Shown here one piece after another: positions 33,144 to 39,570 of a stretch of 39,570 bases of DNA (position 1 is its first letter; every line of letters starts with the position of its first letter). The translations under genes were made by a program, and so were the position numbers. Location: the NCBI RefSeq assembly GCF_000960765.1, contig NZ_JYNH01000027.1, positions 1-39,570 on the forward strand, written 5' to 3'. Under the pieces are notes generated by a model. That model worked only from the letters and a program-made list of their open reading frames with translations, made no database searches and was not told the origin of the DNA. Origin of the DNA: Desulfosporosinus sp. I2. GTDB taxonomy: Bacteria; Bacillota; Desulfitobacteriia; Desulfitobacteriales; Desulfitobacteriaceae.

Positions 33144-33458
33144 ATGGACGGACTTGCTTTAGTCTTTTTTTTGGCCGTTGTAGTTGAAAAAATTGTAGAA
33201 ATTTTTAAAGATGTTGTTTATGCTATTCCGATTTTCCCAGATAAGTTCAGGCCGCTTACTTTGGAATTATTAAGTTTAGCGTTTGGGTTAATCCTTGCAT
33301 TTCAGAGCGGAATTAATGCTTTGGAGCTATTAGATGTTAAGATCATGGATCCTCAAATAGGTATCGGGATTACGGGACTTGTGATCGGAAAAGGGTCAAA
33401 CTTTGCTCATGATTTCTTTCATACGTTTAGTAAGAATACAAAGTCGTTGAGTAGGTGA
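33144..33458 (+). CDS. Small membrane protein
   Basis: 104 residues from the ATG at 33144 (GAGGGG 9 bases upstream); ATGs at 33060 and 33138 have poorer sites. MDGLALVFFLAVVVEKIVEI opens with one membrane helix; a second spans LTLELLSLAFGLILAFQSGI, and a third hydrophobic patch is IGITGLVIGKGS. The layout recalls holin-like or phage-derived membrane proteins, but I cannot assign a family. It lies after the DUF6385 gene on the same strand. Confidence 0.6.
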   Translation: MDGLALVFFLAVVVEKIVEIFKDVVYAIPIFPDKFRPLTLELLSLAFGLILAFQSGINALELLDVKIMDPQIGIGITGLVIGKGSNFAHDFFHTFSKNTKSLSR

Positions 33459-33549
33459 ACTTGGTAAGCGGTCTCGGGGTCCGATCCAGACCAGGTGTTT
33501 GATTCGCAGAGGGCTAGTACCTAGAACCTCTATAGTTGTTCTGTTGGCA

Positions 33550-33576
33550 AGGGCCCGGAAATTCCGGGCCTTAATT
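33550..33576 (+). terminator. Terminator after small membrane protein
   Basis: GGCCCGGAA / TTCCGGGCC followed by TTAATTTAT. The 33459-33550 stretch before it has two weaker stems (GGTC/GACC at 33476, AGAGG/CCTCT at 33509), perhaps a structured 3' end. Confidence 0.65.
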
Positions 33577-33662
33577 TATAATTGATATGAAAGAGGCAAT
33601 TAACCCACATCAGACATAAACTATTACTGCTAAGGAAGTAGGGGGAATTTGGGGGTGTAAGT

Positions 33663-33890
33663 ATGGTACAATCCCGTTGTGTAAAATGTGGAAATAGCCA
33701 ATTTGAGGTTGTCCACGCTAATAATCTTGAAGGGACAACGAGAGCCCTGCTCTTTGTTCAATGCTCAAACTGTGGATCGGTGGTGGGTGTGCTTGATTTT
33801 TTAAATTTAAGTGTTCAAGCTGGACGGGTCAAAAATGATCTAAAAACTATGGCAGAAAGAATATTGGTTCAACTTAAAGATAAACAATAA
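33663..33890 (+). CDS. Zinc-ribbon micro-protein
   Basis: 75 residues with CVKCGNSQFEVV and CSNCGSVVGVLDF, a four-cysteine zinc ribbon, then a helical tail. It has the form of small nucleic-acid-associated or regulatory zinc ribbons of Firmicutes. GGGGG lies upstream of the ATG. Specific role unknown. Confidence 0.7.
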   Translation: MVQSRCVKCGNSQFEVVHANNLEGTTRALLFVQCSNCGSVVGVLDFLNLSVQAGRVKNDLKTMAERILVQLKDKQ

Positions 33891-33945
33891 GGAAGAAGTC
33901 ATAATAATCTGGTACCTATGTCAAGGACAAATTGAGCTAAGTGTT

Positions 33946-33986
33946 ACAAAAGATGATTTCTGTATAGTACAGGAGTCATCTTTTGT
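33946..33986. terminator. Long hairpin between zinc ribbon and GT4 gene
   Basis: ACAAAAGATGA / TCATCTTTTGT with an inner TCTGTA/TACAGGA. It sits between convergent genes and could end both; no clean T-run on either side. Confidence 0.55.
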
Positions 33987-34069
33987 CGAAAAATTACCCG
34001 TCAAGCCCTATCGCGTAAAGCATTAATATTCAAAGAGGTCGAATATTTTTGACGATAGTCTTTAATTAA

Positions 34070-35071
34070 TTAGCAGCTATTGATTAATTTCTGATAGATC
34101 TCCAACATCATCTTGCCAACCTTGGACCAAGAATAATGGTTATGTACGTGCTCCATTAAAGGTAGAGGAGAGGCATTAAACGATTGCTCAAGGGCTGTAC
34201 GTAAGCTTAGGTCGTCCATTGGGTGCACGTAGAGTGCCATGTCCCGAAAATATTCCTGAGGGCTTCCTTGGTCTGTTGAGATTATTAGTGTGCCGCAAGC
34301 ACTGGCCTCTAGGCTGGATAGGCCAGGGGTTTCAAACCAACTGGGTAAGGCATGTGCTATGGCAGCTGAATAAGCTGACGCAAGAAGTGCACCCTGCAGT
34401 GTTCCTAGATGGGTGACGTTTGAAGTAGCTGTTACGCTCTTATAATAAGCAGGGTCATTAACAGGTCCGAGGAGAACGAGAGGAAGATTCAGGTCCTGAC
34501 AAGCCTTTGCTAACCACAGCTGGTTCTTTCGGGGTGAGATTCTCGCTGCACAAAGCACAAATTCTTGGGGTAGATCAGGGAACTGTTCCCGGAAGAGTTG
34601 AGGGGTTGCCCCGATGAATGAATCCGGAAACCCATTTGGAATCACTTCATAAGCCGCGGATTTGGGAAAGTCCTGTTGAAGAACGTCCATTTCAATCTGA
34701 CTGTTGGGGAGTAAGAGATCACATTCCCGCACGAGGCGAGCTCGCATAGGTTGCATATGTTTCCAGACTGATAGGGCATTAGGACTGGCACCTTCTCTCT
34801 TAAAGTAAGTATTAGGGGGCCAATATATAGGAGAGAGGACAGCCTTTTTTCTTTGCTTTTGGGCATTGAGAAAGAATAGGTAGCTTTCTTTAATACGGGT
34901 AATATTAAAAATATGAACTAAGTCATAGGGCGACAGATCATGATTAGGGTCAGTGGAAAGATGAACTTCAACGCCGAGTTTTTTAAGCTCCTGCCCAGTC
35001 GAAACCATCTGCACAGTATCACCGGCAGGGGTTTTCATGAAGTCCGGGCGGGCTTGGAAAAGTACTTTCAT
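34070..35071 (-). CDS. Glycosyltransferase family 4
   Basis: 333 residues, GT-B fold. The N-terminal domain opens MKVLFQARPDFMKTPAGDTV; the C-terminal donor domain has ARISPRKNQ and the EX7E motif in SWFETPGLSSLEASACG (E247, E255). It transfers a sugar from a nucleotide-sugar donor; the acceptor is unknown. It is the last gene of a minus-strand cluster with a CgeB-like protein and surface proteins, 40 bases after cgeB, so it likely helps build a spore or cell-surface glycan. Confidence 0.85.
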   Translation of the reverse strand: MKVLFQARPDFMKTPAGDTVQMVSTGQELKKLGVEVHLSTDPNHDLSPYDLVHIFNITRIKESYLFFLNAQKQRKKAVLSPIYWPPNTYFKREGASPNALSVWKHMQPMRARLVRECDLLLPNSQIEMDVLQQDFPKSAAYEVIPNGFPDSFIGATPQLFREQFPDLPQEFVLCAARISPRKNQLWLAKACQDLNLPLVLLGPVNDPAYYKSVTATSNVTHLGTLQGALLASAYSAAIAHALPSWFETPGLSSLEASACGTLIISTDQGSPQEYFRDMALYVHPMDDLSLRTALEQSFNASPLPLMEHVHNHYSWSKVGKMMLEIYQKLINSC

Positions 35072-35111
35072 AAAGAATCCTCCCCAAAGATACTATTATA
35101 AGGGATTTTGT

Positions 35112-36062
35112 CTATAACCTTTCGAGATCCTGGCGGATAGAATTAATACGGTGTTGATAAGTATGGTTCTGATAAACTTCCGCTTGGCCCTGACGTGCAA
35201 TTTTATGACGGAGATCCTCACGGTTAAGATAAAAACGTACCAGCTCAATTGTCTCGTCCGGATGACGGCTCCAAACGAGGTGCTCATGGTTTTTAAACAT
35301 ATTTTCAATGGCTGGGGACCAGTGCGTGAGAAAAAAGGCTCCACAGCCTAGTGCTTCAAACGTTCGCATGCTCATCATCGAAGGAGAGTCAATCACAGAG
35401 TGTAAGCCTAGAACAATCTTGGCTGAGGAATAAGCGACAGGTAATTGGTCGTAGGGCAAATATCCTTGATACACCTCTGGTTCTATGGTGTAACGGTCCG
35501 CATTTGTCAGCCATTGTTCATTTCCGAAAACCTTTAGATGAAACGGTCCAGAACGTAAGGGAGTAAGAATTATTTCTACTCCGACTCTCCGTTGGGGATA
35601 CGCAGTATAGTAATTAGCAACGAGAAGTAAGTCGCAAGCATACTCCTGCGACGGTTCTGAAGGATGATGAAAAAAAGGATTACAAGCAAAATGAAAAAAC
35701 CGGGCGTGGTGTTTCTCCTGCCGATAAAGGGGAAGGCATTCTTGGGCGGGGGTAAGAACTAAACTGGCTCCGCGGGCCAGAGGGCGGGACATATTGCGCC
35801 AGTCTGGCGGATCATCAATAGCCCAATAGACGAGTGGCAGAGCATGACGGCGTAAAAGAGGAAATAGTCTCGGAGCTACTGTGGAAATCGAAACCCCCTC
35901 AGCTAAAGCAAAGTTAGGTTTCCAAGTTCGGAGCATTGCATTTAAACGCTCTTCCCAATCGGATTGGTGGACTGGGACAGAGCGGATGTCATCCATCGGT
36001 GAGAAACCCGAGGCCAACCCATGACACAATAAGGAGGAATCATTTAAAAACAAAACGTTCAT
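35112..36062 (-). CDS. CgeB-like glycosyltransferase
   Basis: 316 residues. The N-terminal half matches DUF3880 (PLVYWAIDDPPDWR, then CDLLLVANYY), and the C-terminal half is a GT1-like domain (GLHSVIDSPSMMSMRTFEAL, GCGAFFLTHW). CgeB is a B. subtilis spore-crust maturation protein. The ATG overlaps the end of the micro-ORF at 36059 by 4 bases, so they are coupled. With the GT4 gene it probably modifies surface proteins encoded upstream in the cluster. Confidence 0.8.
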   Translation of the reverse strand: MNVLFLNDSSLLCHGLASGFSPMDDIRSVPVHQSDWEERLNAMLRTWKPNFALAEGVSISTVAPRLFPLLRRHALPLVYWAIDDPPDWRNMSRPLARGASLVLTPAQECLPLYRQEKHHARFFHFACNPFFHHPSEPSQEYACDLLLVANYYTAYPQRRVGVEIILTPLRSGPFHLKVFGNEQWLTNADRYTIEPEVYQGYLPYDQLPVAYSSAKIVLGLHSVIDSPSMMSMRTFEALGCGAFFLTHWSPAIENMFKNHEHLVWSRHPDETIELVRFYLNREDLRHKIARQGQAEVYQNHTYQHRINSIRQDLERL

Positions 36063-36169
36063 TCATAGTGTCTCCATTGATGGTTTGATTCTTCAATCGC
36101 AAATTCCAAGGTTTTAATGAGGGTTGCAGAGTTAATATGGTATCGTTGAGCAGCCTGCTCCACGCTCAT
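36059..36169 (-). CDS. Micro-ORF coupled to the CgeB-like gene
   Basis: 36 residues, MSVEQAAQRYHINSATLIKT then LEFAIEESNHQWRHYE. Its stop overlaps the start of the CgeB-like gene (ATGA). It is predicted helical, with a helix-turn-helix-like VEQAAQRYHINSATLI. A good ribosome binding site is missing; the open frame extends a few codons upstream to a stop near 36181. It may be the end of a larger broken gene. Confidence 0.35.
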   Translation of the reverse strand: MSVEQAAQRYHINSATLIKTLEFAIEESNHQWRHYE

Positions 36170-36279
36170 ATTGAGTAAACTTTTGGCCCCTCAACCGAAT
36201 GTCAAAATGCCAAACTTCCTAAAGATCTTGACCGTCTGTGGATAGGTGGATAAAATTTCTGCAAGATTGGTGGTTAAAT

Positions 36280-38052
36280 CTAGGTGATCCATTTGTTCCA
36301 AAAACCCCCTTTATTTTTTTGATCCTCTTTGTCGGATTGAAGTTGACTAAGTTGAGTTTCCAGCTTCTCAAGAGAAGAGTCACGCTCTTCTTGCTTAACC
36401 AACATACCTTGGAGAACTTGAGATAGACTTTGAGTTTCTCTTTCCAGATGGGACATGGCTTCCTTAACTGGTTCAAGTTCATCGAAAAGCGGGAGATCAT
36501 CCTCTTGTTTAGTTTGAAGGGCATTTTCCGAAATAACTCCTATGATTTGGTCAAACTTAGAGAGCATGTCATGAACTGCAAGGCTAAGAAGCGAGTTTTC
36601 TTGCTCGAGATGGGCGACTGTTTTAATTAAAGTTTGGAATTCGTCGTTTTCTTTTATAGGCAAGGGCTGAAGGACCTCCTCAGTAGGTTTTTCAGATACG
36701 TTAGGGGCTTCGAGTTCATCTTCAGGAGCTTCGGGTAATTTAAAGGTCACTGCTCTTTCAAGGCTTTCGGTTGTTTCAGATAGTTCGATGAGCTTGGATA
36801 CTTCGATAGTCGGGGATGTCATAGAGACCTCCTCCGAATCACCCGCGGAATGGGTTGCAAGGAGGGAAATTTTTGACGGGAAAGCCATGCTAATATTCTC
36901 CACAACAGAAGGCGCCGAAAGAGGATCGCAATGGGACGATAGTTGCTCGGGATAGAAAGCGGGCACAGGAGGAGGAACCGGATGATAAGTTTGGGTGGAG
37001 ATGGTTTGGTATGGAGTTTGCGTAGGAGTCTGTTGATAAATAGTGAAGCCTAATTCGTGGTAATATGCCGGAGCGTGTCTTACCCCTTGATCTTCTAACC
37101 AGTAAGTCTGATGGAAATTCCTTCTGCCTTTATGCACCCATTGAATGAGCTGATGGAAAGGGGTATGAGAGGAAACTAATTTCCATCCTTTGCCATCGTT
37201 TTGCATTATGACTTCTTCTCCTGTATAAACAAGCAGCCAAAGAACCCCGTTGATTTCTAAAGCCCCCAAATTTTTGCAAGGGGTATTAAAGGTTTTAATG
37301 GGAGCGGGTGAGGGGTGCCAAAGACTGGCTAATTCATGGGCGTCGATTTGCTGTGCTGAGCGAAGTTCAAACTGGCCATTGGGAGTTTTTACAACCCAGA
37401 AGAGATGATGAACATTGTCGGAGGTCATCAGTGTCGCCATATCCATGACTTCACCCGTAATCTTTAGGGTTTCGGTTGGTGAGCCCCATATGTGAAATGT
37501 TCCGTTAAAGCGGTTAGTAAAGAGCAGGGAATGGCGACCTTGAAAGGTAACGGTTAAGAAATGAAGGTTTCCTTGACTATCTAAGTTGACGTGATAAAGG
37601 GGTTCTCGAGAGTGAACAACTTCACCCATATGAGTGCTGCTCCAGGAGGTACCGTTCCAAAAACGATGTTCTATCCGCCAAAGTTCCGGTATGGATTGAT
37701 GAGTCGAAGCGTAAAAGATATGTATCGTCTTACCTTGTGGGAAAAGAAAAAGCCGACGGTATCTTGTGCCACGAACGTCTAATTTGGCGATTAAGGTCGT
37801 CTGAGGTGCCCCTGCTCCAGAAACAAGAGTGTAACACAGATCCCCGCTTGTTTTTAGAACTACCAGATGAATGGTTTTGGAATCAGTCATAATTCCATGA
37901 GCCAAAAGCACTGGTTCTTGGATTCGATAGAAGGGATCCTGACTGCTTTCATTGAAAAGGGCACACCCTTGAGAATCTATGTGCAAGTAGCAGGAGTCAT
38001 TTTCATACGTGAGGAGAAGGGACGTCAAAGTGTTTCGAGTAAGGAAAGCCAA
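36280..38052 (-). CDS. Propeller-like + coiled-coil protein of surface cluster
   Basis: About 590 residues from a TTG at 38052 (AAAGGAAG 8 bases upstream); a GTG at 38061 touches that site. Residues 1-330 contain repeated beta motifs such as HIFYASTHQSIPELWRIEHR, LHFLTVTFQGRHSLLFTNRF and HHLFWVVKTPNGQFELRSAQ, in the manner of a beta-propeller/sialidase-like fold. Residues 340-390 are Pro/Thr/Gln-rich. The remainder is acidic, ending in a coiled coil (about 470-580). No signal peptide. It may be a spore-coat structural or adhesive protein decorated by the neighbouring glycosyltransferases; the role is inferred from context. Confidence 0.6.
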   Translation of the reverse strand: MAFLTRNTLTSLLLTYENDSCYLHIDSQGCALFNESSQDPFYRIQEPVLLAHGIMTDSKTIHLVVLKTSGDLCYTLVSGAGAPQTTLIAKLDVRGTRYRRLFLFPQGKTIHIFYASTHQSIPELWRIEHRFWNGTSWSSTHMGEVVHSREPLYHVNLDSQGNLHFLTVTFQGRHSLLFTNRFNGTFHIWGSPTETLKITGEVMDMATLMTSDNVHHLFWVVKTPNGQFELRSAQQIDAHELASLWHPSPAPIKTFNTPCKNLGALEINGVLWLLVYTGEEVIMQNDGKGWKLVSSHTPFHQLIQWVHKGRRNFHQTYWLEDQGVRHAPAYYHELGFTIYQQTPTQTPYQTISTQTYHPVPPPVPAFYPEQLSSHCDPLSAPSVVENISMAFPSKISLLATHSAGDSEEVSMTSPTIEVSKLIELSETTESLERAVTFKLPEAPEDELEAPNVSEKPTEEVLQPLPIKENDEFQTLIKTVAHLEQENSLLSLAVHDMLSKFDQIIGVISENALQTKQEDDLPLFDELEPVKEAMSHLERETQSLSQVLQGMLVKQEERDSSLEKLETQLSQLQSDKEDQKNKGGFWNKWIT

Positions 38053-38099
38053 TACGATCACTTCCTTTGTTTTATGGTCAACAAGTGATCCATTCCGTG

Positions 38100-38174
38100 T
38101 AAAGAAAACTTGCTGGCGCCAAGCTTGCGAAGGCGGCCGCTTAGTTGCACTTATGCTTCTAGAAAGTTATACTT
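38100..38174 (-). repeat. Dispersed intergenic repeat, copy 2
   Basis: Read on the minus strand it gives AAGTATAACTT, GAAGCATAAG, GCAACTAAGCGGCCGCCTTC, GGCGCCAGC and AAGTTTTCTTTA, aligning with 14319-14479 on the plus strand. It lacks the two 22-base units of copy 1. It sits just upstream of the 590-residue gene. Confidence 0.7.
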
Positions 38175-38188
38175 CTTGCCTTGTACAA

Positions 38189-38217
38189 AGAAAGGGCCGT
38201 TATGGACGGCCCTTTCT
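38189..38217 (-). terminator. Terminator of the YVTN propeller gene
   Basis: AGAAAGGGCCGT / ACGGCCCTTTCT, a 12-bp perfect stem with a 5-base loop; TTTGTACAA follows on the minus strand. Confidence 0.85.
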
Positions 38218-38268
38218 GACAGAAAAGGCAAAACAATTTATTACATTAAAGGGGGGCACATCTAAGGA

Positions 38269-39570
38269 TTATTGACAAGTATCCAACTGAGGTGGGAAGA
38301 AATCACTAGGGAAAGGAGTGAGATTCGTGTCAAAGAAATTTAGACATGGATTTTCTGGAATATTGGGGAATTCTTCGCAAAGTGGAGGCTCTGGGCAGAA
38401 TCCAAAGGCTGGAACAAGAAGTTGTACTAAGCCAGTAACTTTAGTGATCACAAAGCTTCCTATTGCAAGCTGAATCGTAGCTACCGTGAACAGCGGGCTA
38501 GTTAATACTTCAGTTCTTGTTTCAACGCGTAGGTTGAAGTCGAATTCTGGACGAGTGGGTGGGAAGTACATCACAATATCTTTGTTAATATCGGGTAGAT
38601 TTCCGGTTAGGGTGAACAAAGCACCGGTTGCGTCTCTTAAGGTTAACGTATAGGGGATTTGGATTGTGAACTGAACTCTTGAGAAATTAGGTCGTGCTGG
38701 AATGGGTGTGATGACAACACTGCCGGGAACGATTACCCCTGTAGCGAAGGTCATGCTAATAAAGGTGAACGGAGGAACACCCGTGGGTAGGGTCACAGTG
38801 AAGGCTGGGAAGCATTCCCTTTGAAGACAACTTGCATAAACCTTTTCAACAATGATGCAGACGGATTCGGTAATTTCTTCGAGTTGATAAGGGTCTGTCA
38901 AATCAATGGGGTCACTTGGTGACAAGGCAGATCCAACTCTACCCACGGTAACACCCCGTGGAGGGAAAGAAGTCGGAAGTGCGGCCGCAATGGTATTGGT
39001 AAGTGTGTTTATGATGCTAATTGAGCTATCTCCTTCGTTGGCAACCCATAACTGGGTGCCATCGCCGGTTACATCTAGTCCTAGAGGGTTTATGCCAACA
39101 GGAATTGTAGTGATCACGTTAAGTCCGGTTGTCGAAAGTACGGAAACGCTGTTAGACCCAAAATTGCTGACATACATAAAGACTGGATTGACAGGATTTG
39201 CTGCGATTTTCTGAGGATTTGAGCCGACTGGGATTAAGCTCAATAGTGCATTGGTTGCGGTATTTATGACACTGACGTTATTGCTGCCGCTATTGACCAC
39301 AAAGAGTTTTGTATTATCCAAGCTAACAGCTAGCCCGTTGGGTGAAGTACCGACTGGGATCGTAGCGATGACGGTGTTGGTGACTGGATTGATAACAGAG
39401 ACTGAATTGCTGCCTCCATTGCTTACGTAGACACGGCTGCCATCACGGGCAATAGTGACATCGATGGGACTTGTGCCAACCGTTATGGTACTTACCACGG
39501 AATGGGTTTGGAATACTAATGACAGAAACAGTTTCCACTTTCCGAGAGTTTTTGTCACATAAGCTGTAGT
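38269..39570 (-). CDS. YVTN beta-propeller surface protein, N-terminus outside window
   Basis: The visible part has at least five YVTN/40-residue propeller repeats (VYVSNGGSNSVSVINPVTN, KLFVVNSGSNNVSVINTATN, MYVSNFGSNSVSVLSTTG), then a C-terminal domain of about 210 residues with beta pattern and cysteines (CPEPPLC, NPCLNFF, DTCQ at the end). Such proteins are common on spore or cell surfaces of Firmicutes. A GTG at 39558 opens the frame but upstream repeat units clearly continue, so the start lies outside. At 39480-39540 the repeat pattern switches frame twice (VETVSVISI appears in another frame), so the edge is either mutated or poorly sequenced. Confidence 0.7.
   Translation of the reverse strand, partial: TTAYVTKTLGKWKLFLSLVFQTHSVVSTITVGTSPIDVTIARDGSRVYVSNGGSNSVSVINPVTNTVIATIPVGTSPNGLAVSLDNTKLFVVNSGSNNVSVINTATNALLSLIPVGSNPQKIAANPVNPVFMYVSNFGSNSVSVLSTTGLNVITTIPVGINPLGLDVTGDGTQLWVANEGDSSISIINTLTNTIAAALPTSFPPRGVTVGRVGSALSPSDPIDLTDPYQLEEITESVCIIVEKVYASCLQRECFPAFTVTLPTGVPPFTFISMTFATGVIVPGSVVITPIPARPNFSRVQFTIQIPYTLTLRDATGALFTLTGNLPDINKDIVMYFPPTRPEFDFNLRVETRTEVLTSPLFTVATIQLAIGSFVITKVTGLVQLLVPAFGFCPEPPLCEEFPNIPENPCLNFFDTNLTPFPSDFFPPQLDTCQ

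Noticed and set aside
33470-33540. tRNA-like look (GGTCTCGGGGTCC, TTTGATTCG)
   Set aside because: No acceptor stem and no cloverleaf can be folded; at most a structured 3' end.
1-39570. CRISPR arrays, rRNA genes, intact insertion sequences, integrase genes
   Set aside because: Looked for on both strands; no regular spaced repeats, rRNA motifs or transposase/recombinase motifs were seen.

Overview
The window looks like the chromosome of an anaerobic, spore-forming, low-to-mid-GC Firmicute, most likely a Peptococcaceae / Desulfitobacteriaceae member of the Desulfosporosinus or Desulfitobacterium type. That placement is inferred from gene content: CgeB-like and YjcZ-like spore-associated genes, an H2-uptake [NiFe] hydrogenase, the sulfide-based homocysteine pathway under a SAM-I riboswitch, and sigma-A promoters with strong AGGAGG ribosome binding sites. 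No species-level marker was read.

Left part (1-12.8 kb) is housekeeping. The 3' part of carB is followed by argF, argG and argH (arginine synthesis; argF has a promoter overlaid by two ARG boxes). An unusual 540-base gap with nested inverted repeats and a cluster of DnaA boxes precedes pncB-nadE-HAD nucleotidase (NAD salvage). murC follows on the opposite strand.

12.1-15.6 kb, minus strand: a membrane-bound, Tat-exported [NiFe] hydrogenase (small subunit, large subunit, cytochrome b). One proximal-cluster cysteine of the small subunit is replaced by aspartate. A copy of a dispersed repeat sits between the two catalytic genes; a second copy lies near 38.1 kb.

15.75-21.64 kb: tRNA-Thr(CGT) followed by a decayed genomic island, or two in tandem. 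Three copies of parts of the tRNA 3' end / terminator / palindrome block mark its borders and interior. The cargo is a DUF4258 + YgiT-HTH + ImmA/IrrE module (last gene frameshifted), a TerB-like + BRCT protein, two broken copies of a helicase-like ATPase, a frameshifted small gene and two YjcZ-like micro-proteins. No integrase is present.

22.2-31.4 kb: orphan histidine kinase, ferritin-like protein, two-domain cell-wall hydrolase without signal peptide, EamA transporter, then amtB behind a promoter-attenuator that looks like an ANTAR antitermination site. A convergent PII gene overlaps the end of amtB. Two tiny genes with strong ribosome binding sites follow, then a SAM-I riboswitch controlling a three-gene operon for homocysteine synthesis (COG1900, NIL-ferredoxin, UPF0280).

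31.4-39.6 kb: probable spore-surface or cell-surface genes: a DUF6385 protein, a small membrane protein, a zinc ribbon, and a minus-strand cluster of a YVTN beta-propeller protein, a propeller-like/coiled-coil protein, a micro-ORF, a CgeB-like glycosyltransferase and a GT4 glycosyltransferase.
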